DNA of 64,000 nt, taken from the NCBI GenBank assembly GCA_017413255.1, contig JAFPUC010000007.1, forward strand, positions 62,001 through 126,000, in the 5' to 3' direction. The DNA comes from Aeriscardovia sp. (GTDB lineage: Bacteria; Actinomycetota; Actinomycetes; Actinomycetales; Bifidobacteriaceae). The notes beneath the pieces were generated by a model, which made no database searches, was not told the origin of the DNA, and was given only the letters and a program-made list of their open reading frames with translations. The position numbers were made by a program, and so were the translations under genes. The first letter of the stretch is position 1; each line of letters begins with the position of its first letter. This document shows positions 18,674-28,065 of this stretch, one piece after another.

Positions 18674-18991
18674 ATGAGCGCAGAAGATTTGGACAACTAT
18701 GAGACAGAAGCTGAACTTGCACTCTACAAGGAGTACAGGGACGTAATAAAGCTTTTTAGATACGTGGTCGAAACAGAGAGGCGCTTTTACCTGGCGAACG
18801 GCGTGGATTTTAGGACGTGCAACGGGGGGGAGGACGTATATTTCGACGTCCAGCTCACCGATGCCTGGGTATGGGATATCTACAGGCCGTCCAGATTTGT
18901 AAAGTCGGTTCGCATCGTGACCTTCAAAGATGTAAATGTGGAGGAACTTACGCATACCGATGCCGATCTAGACATCTTGGGCCGTATATAA
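18674..18991 (+). CDS. DUF2469 family protein
   Basis: 105 residues, almost invariant in Actinobacteria and recognisable by MSAEDLDNYETEAEL, VVETERRFYLANG and DAWVWDIYRPSRFVKSVR. Function unknown. In many actinobacteria it sits in the rplS-lepB-rnhB neighbourhood, as here, although a flavoprotein gene is inserted between. Confidence 0.92.
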   Translation: MSAEDLDNYETEAELALYKEYRDVIKLFRYVVETERRFYLANGVDFRTCNGGEDVYFDVQLTDAWVWDIYRPSRFVKSVRIVTFKDVNVEELTHTDADLDILGRI

Positions 18992-19068
18992 AATCCAAAA
19001 ACTCATTAGGTCCGGAATTAAAATATTCTAGTTGAAATCAACTTCATAGCTATAGATAGGAGGGCGGC

Positions 19069-20652
19069 ATGGCCAAGACCCGTGTTGCCATAATAGGGGG
19101 AGGCCCGGCCGGTCTTACTGCAGCCTATGAGCTGCTAAAGGAAGGCGGAAGGGAAAAGTACGACGTCACCCTTTTGGAAGCAAGCGATCAGTTCGGAGGA
19201 ATTTCTAGGACCGTCAAGTTCGACGGCCAGAGAATGGATATAGGAGGCCACCGCTTCTTCTCAAAAGATCAGAGAATCATGGACTGGTGGCAAAACATCT
19301 TGCCCCTTCAGGGAGCTCCGGCCTATGACGATAAAAAACTCCACCGGCCCTGCGAGTTGGAGCCCGGAGGGCCTGACCCGGAAAAAACCGATCAGGTGAT
19401 GCTTATCCGCCACCGCCTCAGCCGCGTCTTCTGGCACCAGCATTTCTTTGATTATCCCATCACTCTTTCCGGGGACACCATTAAGGCCATGGGCCCTGCC
19501 CTAACAATAAAGGCGGGGCTTAGCTACCTTGAATCTACCATGCACAAACTCCCCGAAACCAATCTTGAAAACTTCTACATCAACCGTTTCGGCCGCGTCC
19601 TCTACTCCCTCTTCTTTGAGGGCTATACCGAAAAATTGTGGGGACGCCATCCTTCCGAGATTTCAGCCGACTGGGGAGCTCAAAGGGTTAAAGGCCTCAG
19701 CATCACGGCCGTCTTGAAGAACGCCATAGAAAAGCTAATGCCTTCCCAGAAAAACAGGCAGGTGGAAACTTCCCTCATAGAGAAGTTCTGGTACCCCAAG
19801 CTCGGACCCGGAGAGCTTTGGGAGACCGTTGCCCAAAAGGTAACGGACATGGGCGGAAAAATCATAATGAACGCCAAGGTGAATCGCTTTTCCCAGAAAG
19901 ACGGAAAGGTGGATTCTTTGTCTTATATCGCCCAAGACGGCCAGGAAGTCGAACTTAAAGCCGATCAGTTCATGAGCTCCATGCCCCTTAAAAACCTGCT
20001 GCAGGCCTTTAACAACTCGGAAACGAAGGCTCCGGAAGACATTACGGAAATCGCCTACGGCCTTCCTTACAGGGATTTTGTTACCGTAGGCCTTCTTTGC
20101 AAGAGGCTAAAGCTTAAAAACACCACCACAATAAGGACTTTGGGAGAACCCCCGATTGTCCCCGACAACTGGATTTACGTGCAGGACCCCGGTTACAAGG
20201 TAGGAAGAATCCAGATTTTCAACAACTGGAGTCCGTACCTTGTCTCCAATCCCGACTACACGGTGTGGATAGGCCTAGAGTACTTCACTCAGGAGGGGGA
20301 TGACTTCTGGAACCTTTCCGACCAGCAGGCCAAGAACTTCGCCATAAAGGAAATGATAAGGATGCAGGTCCTTTACAGGGCCGAAGACGTCTTGGACTTC
20401 CACAGGGAAAGGGTTCCCAAAGCTTACCCCGCCTATTTCGACACCTACGAGCGCATGGACGAACTGAAAGAGTGGCTGGACCACTTTGGAAACCTTTACT
20501 GCATAGGGAGAAACGGTCAGCACCACTACAACAACCAGGACCACTCCATGGCCTGCGCAATGGAAGCGGTGTCAAACATAAGGACCGGCAAAACTTCCAA
20601 AAACAACGTGTGGAACGTGAATACCGAAAAGGCTTACCACGAGTCTAAGTAA
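19069..20652 (+). CDS. NAD(P)/FAD-dependent oxidoreductase, UDP-galactopyranose-mutase/amine-oxidase-like
   Basis: 527 residues. The N-terminus has the Rossmann FAD motif [17 protein letters not shown] (about 5-21) and a later [10 protein letters not shown] block typical of the protoporphyrinogen-oxidase/UDP-galactopyranose-mutase-like amine oxidases. [24 protein letters not shown] and the C-terminal [16 protein letters not shown] block fit the glycan-linked flavoprotein branch. The substrate is unknown; a role in sugar-nucleotide or envelope-glycan modification is inference. A GGAGG sits 8 nt before the ATG. Confidence 0.85.
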   Translation: MAKTRVAIIGGGPAGLTAAYELLKEGGREKYDVTLLEASDQFGGISRTVKFDGQRMDIGGHRFFSKDQRIMDWWQNILPLQGAPAYDDKKLHRPCELEPGGPDPEKTDQVMLIRHRLSRVFWHQHFFDYPITLSGDTIKAMGPALTIKAGLSYLESTMHKLPETNLENFYINRFGRVLYSLFFEGYTEKLWGRHPSEISADWGAQRVKGLSITAVLKNAIEKLMPSQKNRQVETSLIEKFWYPKLGPGELWETVAQKVTDMGGKIIMNAKVNRFSQKDGKVDSLSYIAQDGQEVELKADQFMSSMPLKNLLQAFNNSETKAPEDITEIAYGLPYRDFVTVGLLCKRLKLKNTTTIRTLGEPPIVPDNWIYVQDPGYKVGRIQIFNNWSPYLVSNPDYTVWIGLEYFTQEGDDFWNLSDQQAKNFAIKEMIRMQVLYRAEDVLDFHRERVPKAYPAYFDTYERMDELKEWLDHFGNLYCIGRNGQHHYNNQDHSMACAMEAVSNIRTGKTSKNNVWNVNTEKAYHESK

Positions 20653-20812
20653 AGGGCTCTGTTAAGATATTATTCGGATTTCAAAGAAATCTTTCACTCC
20701 GGGGCGCATCCCTCCTTGCCGCGCAGAGGGGGATGGGTAGTCCAGCCTAAAGCGGATCTTTGGAGCGGAAAAGACACGGACCTGCTGTTGCGCGGCAGCA
20801 ATGGAGGAACTT

Positions 20813-21181
20813 ATGAACCTGGTAGAAAAATTCGGCCAAGAGCACGAAAAGAAGGACAAGCCTATTCCCGAATTTAGGCCCGGAGACACCGTAAAGGTAA
20901 ATGCCAAAATTGTGGAAGGGGATCACAGCAGGCTTCAGGCTTTCCAGGGCGTGGTCATCGCCCGCGTAGGCCATGGCATCAGTGAAAATATCCTTGTTCG
21001 CAAGATTAGCTTCGGGTGCGGGGTAGAACGCCGCTTCCCCCTTCACTCTCCTCTCGTAGATTCCATTGAAGTGGTTTCATACGGCAAGGTGAGAAGGACC
21101 AAGCTTTACTACTTAAGGCACCTTAAAGGCAAGGCTGCTAGGATTCCTGAAAGGCGCGAGCCTAGAGGGGCAAAGAAATAA
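20813..21181 (+). CDS. rplS: 50S ribosomal protein bL19
   Basis: 122 residues. [31 protein letters not shown] and the basic C-terminal [19 protein letters not shown] are diagnostic. I choose ATG 20813 because GGAGG (20803-20807) is 5 nt upstream and the family starts MNL; the ATG at 20801 contains the ribosome-binding site. The 160-nt gap before it contains short self-complementary segments and could be a structured leader, but I recognise no known motif. Confidence 0.96.
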   Translation: MNLVEKFGQEHEKKDKPIPEFRPGDTVKVNAKIVEGDHSRLQAFQGVVIARVGHGISENILVRKISFGCGVERRFPLHSPLVDSIEVVSYGKVRRTKLYYLRHLKGKAARIPERREPRGAKK

Positions 21182-21195
21182 TTTAAACCGAGGGC

Positions 21196-21933
21196 ATGGA
21201 AGAGGGGCGGATGGATTTCAAGGCAGCCACCACAGAGCCCCCCATGCACCAACGGGGAGCACATCTTAAAAAAGGAGGTTCTAGGCCTCCCATGCATCAG
21301 CGAAGATTCCACCGTAAAAAAGGCAGCTGGATAGGCTGGGCACTGTCTATCGCGATTCCAATAATCGCAATACTCATTCTCAGAATTTTCGTGTTCGGCA
21401 TTTACGTTGTGCCCTCGGGCTCCATGCAAAACACCCTCCTTATAGGCGACCACATCCTCACCTTTAAACTTGACGGAAAGTGGACGCCTCTCAAAAGGGG
21501 GGACGTCATAGTTTTTAAAGATCCGGGCCACTGGCTTTCCCAATCCCAAGACGATGCCATTGGGGGCGGATTTTTGGTAAAGAGGTTGATAGGGCTTCCC
21601 GGAGACACCGTAGCCTGTTGCACCGCCCAAGGCCTTGTCACTATAAACGGGGTTCCAATCCACGAAGAAAGCTATCTCTATCCCGGAAACGCCCCTAGCC
21701 TGATAAAATTCAACGTCAAAGTTACTCCCGGCCATATTTTTGTAATGGGCGACCACAGGAGAATTTCGGCAGATTCTCGCTATCACTTAAATGAGGATGA
21801 CGGCCTTGTGCCGATTTCAGATGTGGTGGGAGTGGTAAGGCTTGTGTGGTGGCCTCTAGACAGATGGCGCTACATTGGAGATCCTTCTTCCGTTTATAAA
21901 AATGTCGGGGGAGTGAGCGGAGCTTATGAATGA
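21196..21933 (+). CDS. lepB: Signal peptidase I
   Basis: 245 residues. The catalytic Ser is S76 in VVPSGSM and the general base is K129 in FLVKRLIGLPGD. A membrane span (about 47-70) leaves the catalytic domain outside. C-terminal box GHIFVMGDHRRISADSR is present. It removes signal peptides after export. The cytosolic tail holds a 16-residue-period duplication (PPMHQRGAHLKK at 15-26 and PPMHQRRFHRKK at 31-42). Start choice is open between 21196 and the ATG at 21211. It overlaps rnhB by 8 nt. Confidence 0.94.
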   Translation: MEEGRMDFKAATTEPPMHQRGAHLKKGGSRPPMHQRRFHRKKGSWIGWALSIAIPIIAILILRIFVFGIYVVPSGSMQNTLLIGDHILTFKLDGKWTPLKRGDVIVFKDPGHWLSQSQDDAIGGGFLVKRLIGLPGDTVACCTAQGLVTINGVPIHEESYLYPGNAPSLIKFNVKVTPGHIFVMGDHRRISADSRYHLNEDDGLVPISDVVGVVRLVWWPLDRWRYIGDPSSVYKNVGGVSGAYE

Positions 21934-22615
21934 TCCCTCTCTTTGCCTTGAAGAAGAGGGCTTTAAGTCTTTTGACTTTGTACTGGGCGCGGACGAAGTG
22001 GGAAGGGGATGCGCCGCAGGTCCTGCGTATGTGGGGGTGTGCAGGCTAGATTCTCTTCCCTCTTCCTTTCCGGCAGGCATAAAAGATTCAAAACTTCTAA
22101 CTCCAAAACAAAGAGCGAAGCTCAGAAGCGCCATTGAAGAATGGGTTTCCGACTGGGCGGTGGGATCCTGCTCTAATGAAGAAATAGACAAGATGGGAAT
22201 CACCCTTTCTTTGGGACTGGCCTTGGAAAGGGCCATGATTTCCATGGAGGAAGTTTCAGGGAAGGGCCTTTTAATTTTGGACGGCAATTTCGATTATCTC
22301 TCCTATGCCCGCGCCTCTCTTCACCTTCCCCAAAGGCCGGATATCGAGGTTGAATGCGTTATAAAGGGAGACGTGAAAAGCGCCTTATGCGCTTCAGCCT
22401 CTATTTTGGCCAAGCTCGACAGAGACGAGTTAATGGCTAACCTTTCAAAGTTAGACGAGTACAAAGGCTACAAATGGAAAAAGAACAAGGGCTACCCCAC
22501 CCGGGAACATGTAGAAGCAATAAAGAAGATGGGCTTGAGCCCTCTTCACAGAAAGACGTGGAAGTTAAAGGGACTAAAGGAGTCTCCTTTCCCAAGCGCC
22601 CCTCCTTTGTTCTAA
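21926..22615 (+). CDS. rnhB: Ribonuclease HII
   Basis: 229 residues. The first catalytic pair is in GADEVGRG (D23, E24). IKDSKLLTPKQR and the ILDGNFDYLS Asp follow, then the KKNKGYPTREHVEAI tail typical of RNase HII. It cleaves RNA in RNA-DNA hybrids and removes misincorporated ribonucleotides. It overlaps lepB at its start and trmB at its end. The window also encodes an RNase HI domain in the Nudix fusion at 35910-36956. Confidence 0.95.
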   Translation: MNDPSLCLEEEGFKSFDFVLGADEVGRGCAAGPAYVGVCRLDSLPSSFPAGIKDSKLLTPKQRAKLRSAIEEWVSDWAVGSCSNEEIDKMGITLSLGLALERAMISMEEVSGKGLLILDGNFDYLSYARASLHLPQRPDIEVECVIKGDVKSALCASASILAKLDRDELMANLSKLDEYKGYKWKKNKGYPTREHVEAIKKMGLSPLHRKTWKLKGLKESPFPSAPPLF

Positions 22616-23361
22616 GATCCCCGAAGTTAGATGAAAGAGAAGAGCGGATTTTTCAAAATGCCGGAAAAATTCTGCTTAAGGTTCCTGAGAAAGAGAGATT
22701 TCACCCGGATCCGTCTTTTCGCCTCACTTCCTTCAAAAGGAGGGAGATTTGGGGCAATTTAAATCCCCTGGTAGTAGAAATAGGCAGCGGTCAGGGAGAA
22801 GAACTCGCCTTCGCCTCTTCCCGCTTTAAGAATCTGGACTTTTTGGCGCTGGAAGTTTTCCCGCAGGGAATTGCACACTCCATAAGGCACCTTAAGGCCT
22901 TGGGAGTAGAAAACGCAAGAATTTTACAGGCAGATGCGTTTTCTTTCTTTTCCACCGCCCTTCCGGCTCAATCCGTATTTGAAGTGTGGACGTTCTTTCC
23001 CGATCCGTGGCCTAAAACCAAACACCACAAACGCAGGCTGATTGCCCCTGATTTCGTCCCTTTGGTGGCCAGTGCGCTCTCTTACGGGGGGCACTGGAGA
23101 ATAGCTACAGATGACAGCGACTATGCCCTACAAATTCATGAGGTAGTGGATTCTTCACCAATGTTTAAAAATATGGGAAAGGCTTATGCCACCCTTTCTT
23201 TGGTTCACTTTGGAAAAGGAAACCGTGACTTGCAGGCTGACGCTCCCAAAGGCAAATTCCTGCAGGCCGAAAGGTTTGAAGACAGGATTCTTACCAGCTT
23301 TGAAAAAAAAGGAATCGAAGCTGGGAGAGAGATCTACGACTTCGATTACAAAAAAATCTAA
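22558..23361 (+). CDS. trmB: tRNA (guanine-N7-)-methyltransferase
   Basis: 267 residues from the chosen GTG. EIGSGQGEEL is the SAM-binding motif I. FPDPWPKTKHHKRRL is the TrmB hallmark. TDDSDYALQI and the final DFDYKKI complete the family pattern. It makes m7G46 in tRNA variable loops. The frame stays open upstream inside rnhB, but that part is just another frame of rnhB; the GTG at 22558 gives a family-like length, although its ribosome-binding site is weak. It overlaps rnhB by about 58 nt. Confidence 0.93.
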   Translation: MEVKGTKGVSFPKRPSFVLRSPKLDEREERIFQNAGKILLKVPEKERFHPDPSFRLTSFKRREIWGNLNPLVVEIGSGQGEELAFASSRFKNLDFLALEVFPQGIAHSIRHLKALGVENARILQADAFSFFSTALPAQSVFEVWTFFPDPWPKTKHHKRRLIAPDFVPLVASALSYGGHWRIATDDSDYALQIHEVVDSSPMFKNMGKAYATLSLVHFGKGNRDLQADAPKGKFLQAERFEDRILTSFEKKGIEAGREIYDFDYKKI

Positions 23362-24050
23362 GGTAAAAACCTGGAACCACTCTTTTATTGGTTCAATTGG
23401 AACTACATCTAATCTTCCCAGATCACAATCGGTTGAGGTGGAATAGAAAATTTCCGAATCCTCCCTCCACGTGGAAGACTCACGTAGGAGCATATGCATG
23501 AATTTGTCCGACGTATAGTTTTCCGGAAGAGGCAGTATAGGAATGTTCAGTTCTTTAAATTCTTCTGTGTATTCGTTATCCTTCACTTTTCCTCCTACCT
23601 TATAGGTCTGGGCTTGGGGGCGGGGGTATGTCTTCGTTATCATAGTATGCCCCAGTTGGTTTTCCGTAATTTTTACAGCGCTTGAAACGGAAAAAGTTTG
23701 CATATAGCAGTGATGAATGGTTAGAACACAATCCTGAAGATCCCTGCAATTCTCTTTCTTTTTGTCGCAAAGGCCTTCCAGGGGTAATACCCTTATACCT
23801 AAATCCTTAGCTTCATTAAAAGAGATATGTTTTGCATGACTAAAAGTTTCCTTATGGCTGCCTAGGTGCTCTGTTATGCCCTTTGCTGTTTCCTCTTTTT
23901 AGGCCCATCTTCTTTTGAAAGCATATTCGCTTTTAGCCATCTGGCAACCATATCTTTAGACCAAATAATTGCCTTTTGGCACCGAAGAGTATAGGATCCT
24001 TTCACCTCACCCCAAGAGTAGATGTAAGAAGCGAGAAGGGATTTAAAGCC
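23362..24050 (-). pseudogene. Truncated, frameshifted Clp-fold serine-protease-like gene (serine dehydrogenase proteinase family)
   Basis: On the minus strand, a frame open from 24050 encodes MVARWLKANMLSKEDG then runs out of frame at an A-run near 23890-23900. The next frame continues with EETAKGITEHLGSHKETFSH, ISFNEAKDLGIRV, LQDCVLTIHHCYMQTF and the VKITENQLG block. This order matches the C-terminal region of the serine dehydrogenase proteinase (SDH_sah) family of membrane-associated Clp-fold hydrolases, as far as I can recall it. The N-terminal catalytic part is absent upstream of 24050, and the 3' end runs without a stop into antisense trmB. One frameshift plus truncation means a dead remnant. 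Family assignment is moderate. Confidence 0.55.
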
Positions 24051-24156
24051 CTATGATGACGCAAGGCTATGCTATGCGACTTTCCCCTCCATGCATTTCG
24101 GCATTCATGCAACCATTCCCTGGCCGCACTTGTTTCGCTAATACTATGTACAAAAA

Positions 24157-24809
24157 ATGGCTCTAAAGGCTACAGATTTGGTTGTCAGTTCCAATTTTCT
24201 CTTTGAAATTGATGTGAAAGTTAAGGATTCATCTCGAATCTTTGCAGAGGGAGCCTATATTAAAGGCTGTGATTCATGGCTTATTTATCATGAAGGTGCT
24301 TCTCTTTCCAATGAGTTCAATACCAAAAATGCAATGATGCCGTTTTCCAAACTACCTTAAGAACTGCAAGAAAAGGCCTAACACAGTGGCAGGTAATAGA
24401 GTCAGTGCGAAGCTTGACACCTTTGCAAGGTCTGCCCTATGCACGAGTGGTAATGGCAGAAGCAAGGTGTTTATATGGTTTCCATGGAAGAAGAATGTGA
24501 AATTGCCAAAATCTTAAAAACAGCGCTTGCTGTTGGGGGTTATCAGACATTTAACGAGAATATCGAGCAGTGGCTATCTGCCACTCTGCTGGCTACCCCT
24601 TTTCAAGCTGATGCTTGGCGGTTAGGTCTTCAAAAAACAATGATCGATATTGCATTCTTATGTGTGCCCTACTGGCCAATGCCCTCCAGACTCCAGGGAC
24701 ACAGACACCGTCATGCCTTTATCCTTTAAGGCCAGAATTAAAGAAGAATTCTATTATCCAGCAGATGTTGAAAGATACTTTAAGAGAACCTATCCCTCTG
24801 AGTAGGTAG
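24157..24809 (+). pseudogene. Decayed gene of unknown family (three frameshifts)
   Basis: Four consecutive frame segments on the plus strand each look protein-like and join end to end: 24157-24360, then a segment through about 24340-24510 (TTLRTARKGLTQWQVIES, LQGLPYARVVMAEARCLYG), then about 24500-24660 (CEIAKILKTALAVGGYQTF, IEQWLSATLLATPFQADAWR), then one ending at TAG 24809 (NALQTPGTQTPS, IIQQMLKDTLREPIPLS). At least three indels are needed. I do not recognise the family. It is convergent with the broken restriction-modification gene downstream and divergent from the protease remnant upstream. Confidence 0.5.
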
Positions 24810-24840
24810 AATTAATTTCTAAAAAGGTCGAAGTTTTTTT

Positions 24841-27777
24841 CTACTTTTCTTCGGCTTCCTTAATCTTCCCGTATGCCTCGAAAAGCACTTTTTGCCTCTC
24901 TTCTTCACTCTTTAGAGGCTTATCGGAAAAAACAGAATCTACAGCCTTATCCAACGCTTCATGGGCTTTTAGGAGGTTTTTTTCAAGATCGGGGTCGAGT
25001 ACGGCAGGTTCGCTGTATATGTCTGCGAGTGAAGCTGTAGGGTCTTTCTTCCTTATAAGAGCCCTGGATTCCAATACCTTTCTCCCTCCATCTATGATTC
25101 TGTCTTTCTGTTCTTTTGTGAGTTCAGGCAAGGGAAAAGTATTCCAGACGAGGGTGTTAGAAAACCTTCTACTCATTCCAAGCCTGCCTCCCACGAGATC
25201 CTGCCAAGCCATAAACATAGAGGATTCGATGACAGAGAAGGCAAAACCGTCCGGATCAGACGCGACGTAAAGCGTATTGCTGGCAATTACATTTTTATTT
25301 AGAAAATCTGCGGTAAAGTAGCTTCTCTTTTCTGAAAATTGGGCAGGAATGGCAAGGTAGTTGCAATCGGGCTGTCTGTCATTTGCAAAAAGCCAGGGAG
25401 AAACTTTTATGGGTGACTTAGCCGTTTTTCTGTATTCCTCTACCTCTTCAATCCTCTTCTTTAGAAACTTGCTCTTCTGCCTGTCTTCGCGAGTAGAATC
25501 AACTAGCCACAGACATCAGCGGCTTTTATTGTGAATAAGCTCATCCCCCCCAAGATAGAGCCTTACATAATCCCTGCCTTGCTTTTTTGCTTCAGTTATT
25601 ACGGAGTTCTTTAAGGCCTCATTTCTTTTCGTTTCGTCTTCGAGGACCAGGCCCTCAAGAATTACGCCATTAATGTTTTTATCATGCCCGTCTATGGGCT
25701 GGCTACCCATGCAAACGTCAGGCAGGATGGAAATGGGAGTTGTTTTATTCTCCACAAACATTGTGGGAGCCTCTAGGAGCTCATAGGGAGTGATGTTCTT
25801 AACTTGCTTAAATCCCTTGTTGTCATAGAGTTTGGGATACGTATTAGGGCTTTGCGACATTCCAATGATACACACGGTTACGGTAGCTCCCTCATTACTC
25901 CAACTGAAAGACGGATAGGCAAAGGAAATGCGCCATCCCATATTCATGATGGGCTTGAAGAGCTTAAGGACTTGTATCCCCTCTGTCACAGAATTTGTGG
26001 AAAGGAAGGCAAAAGTACCTCCGGAGTGGTCAAGGAACTTGGCGGCCTTGTAATACCATACGGCGCAGTAATCGAGTTCAGAATAGGGCAGGGCGCCAAA
26101 AACATCTTCAAGCTCTTTCTTCTGTGTATTTTTACCGTCTTTTGTAATGTGTGCACCTGCATATGGAGGATTTCCAAAGATGAAGAGATTGGAAGAGGGC
26201 TTAACAAGGGTAAGCCAGTCAATCTCAAGGGAATTACCGCAGATTATCCCTTCAACGTTTTTCTTCAGGGGGATAAATTGCGGAGCTTTCGCCGTTTCCT
26301 TAAACCTTGCATAACTCTTTTCGAGTGCCTGTTCCCTGGCAATCTGGAGAGCTAGCTTCGCTAGTTCTGTCACATATTCGTTTATCTCGATTCCGTGGAA
26401 CTGAGAAAGAGAGATTTTAATGTCCTTATCCAAATCATGGGCGGAAGAGTTTTCAAGCTCTATCACATCATCTTCCAATTCTCTAAGCTCCATGAAGGCT
26501 TCAGTAAGGAAGTTTCCGCTTCCGCAGGACGGGTCAAAGAATTGAAGTTGAGTTAGCTTGTCATGGAAGGCTGTGAGCTTATCATGCTGCTCGGTCCAAT
26601 CTTTAACGGCCTTTATCTTCTCAAATTCTTCTCTTAACGGATCCATGAAGAGGGGTTCTATTACCTTCTGAATATCTTTCTTTGAGGTGTAGTACATCCC
26701 GCCTTCACGCCTCTCATCATGGGGGAAAGCATTATCCATGATAGTTCCGAATACAGAGATGTCGATTTCATCCCAGTCTTTAAAATCCAGGAGCTCGTGA
26801 AGGGCGTTATATGCCTTATCAGGAAAAGCAGTAAAAGGGGTAGGGGGAACTTTTGCAAATAATCCCCCATCTACGTAGGGGAAATTCCATAGAGTCCTGG
26901 ATACTCCGGCCCTCAATCTCTCAAATTCAGGCTCTTTTTTAGTGTTAAGGCAAAGGAAGAGGTCGAAAAGACTCTTACCCAAAGACTCGGGATCGGTCTT
27001 GTTTATGAAGGTCTCAAATTCGTCGTTCTTGAAGATCTTGCCTAAATCGTCTGAAGTATTGTTTGCAAAGAGGCAGAAGACGGTGCGCATTACAATCATA
27101 GGGATTTGAGCTTTATATGCCTTCTTCAGTTCCAGATCTTTGTCGGCCTTTGCCTCCTTAAACAGGTCATCTATGCCTCTGTCAAGGATGTTATAGAACT
27201 TGCTTACGGAGTGTGCAACTTCCTTTGTGCTCTCCTCGTCCAGGATGGAGAACTTGGCTTTTATCCTCTTGCCCCTAAAAAGCTCTTTAAAGAGTTCGAG
27301 TTTTTCAGGAATTTCTTCAAGTACGCATTCTTCGGCTATCCTGCCGTTACGCCCCGCTTTTGTGGTTACGTCATAAAACCTAAATGTCTCAAAATTGCAG
27401 GTGACGATGGTCTTAATGGGCTTTTCTTCCTGCACCATCTCCTTGTAGTAATTCATAGCCTGCTCAAAAGGAGTGACTTTTTCTTTTCCGCGCAGCTCTG
27501 AAGTATCCAAATTTATGCCTTTTGACTTCTGCTCGGCTATGAAGCCGCACTTTAGAGAACAAACGTCAGGATACTTCCCACCGCTGGTCTCCTGCTCGAA
27601 GACATCAGATTCGTAACTTCCCGCAAAGGTTTCGTACAGGTCAATCCAAAAAACCTGAGCAAACTGCCTTTCGCCTTTATACTTTTCTACTTCGGAAAGC
27701 TGTTTCTGCCATCTTTTGACAAACTCTTCCGCCTTCTCTTTTTCACTCTTTCCGAATTGGATTTCGGCCGCAGCCAT
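24841..27777 (-). pseudogene. MmeI-like type IIL restriction-modification protein interrupted by one in-frame UGA
   Basis: A single frame of 979 codons from ATG 27777 (AGGAGG upstream) to TAG 24841, with one TGA (minus strand, 25518-25516) at about codon 754. Before it: a nuclease-like N-terminus with YPDVCSLKCGFIAEQKSKG (PD-(D/E)xK type), a helical spacer, MTase motif I FFDPSCGSGNF, and motif IV NPPY. After it: CLWLVDST, SPWLFANDRQPDCNYLAIP, SSMFMAWQDLVGGRLGMSRRFSNT and FPLPELT, the target-recognition/C-terminal part. The TGA stands where Trp is expected (SR-W-CLWLVD), so TGG to TGA is the simplest change. The truncated protein would keep nuclease and methyltransferase but lose most specificity determinants. 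Confidence 0.85.
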
Positions 27778-28014
27778 ATCGCCTCCTACCACCTAAAAAA
27801 CAGCCAAATATCATTATCGCAAGGCTAATTGCGTTCCCGTACCCTACACTGAAAAAACAGAAAAATAAGCGGAAATATTAACAGGATAAAAACTGATTGC
27901 AAAGGCTCTTTTTTCTAACGGGTTAATGCATAATCCGAAGGAATTTCATGGGTATCTGTAGACTGTAGAGCATAAATAAAAAACTTTGGCCTGTCTTTCT
28001 AACCAATTTTTATT

Positions 28015-28045
28015 AAAAAACCGCTGCAAAAAGTTCTCTGCAGCG
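28015..28045 (-). terminator. Terminator of the class A PBP gene
   Basis: CGCTGCA (28022-28028) pairs with TGCAGCG (28039-28045). On the minus strand the hairpin is followed by six T (A-run at 28015-28020), 20 nt after the PBP stop codon. Confidence 0.85.
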
Positions 28046-28065
28046 ATTTAAAAGAACTATCTAAT

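Noticed and set aside
20653-20812. Known bL19 leader RNA
   Set aside because: Short self-complementary segments exist, but none match a recalled bL19 leader closely enough to call.
23155-23361. Extension of the protease remnant's reading frame into trmB
   Set aside because: This part is only the antisense of conserved trmB codons, so it says nothing about the remnant.
23362-24840. Insertion sequence or transposase in the degraded island
   Set aside because: No inverted terminal repeats, target-site duplication or DDE/serine transposase motifs are readable in any frame.
25516-25518. UGA reassigned to Trp (genetic code change) or a recoding element
   Set aside because: UGA ends many conserved genes here (gatC, gatA, lepB) and no recoding structure is evident around 25516.
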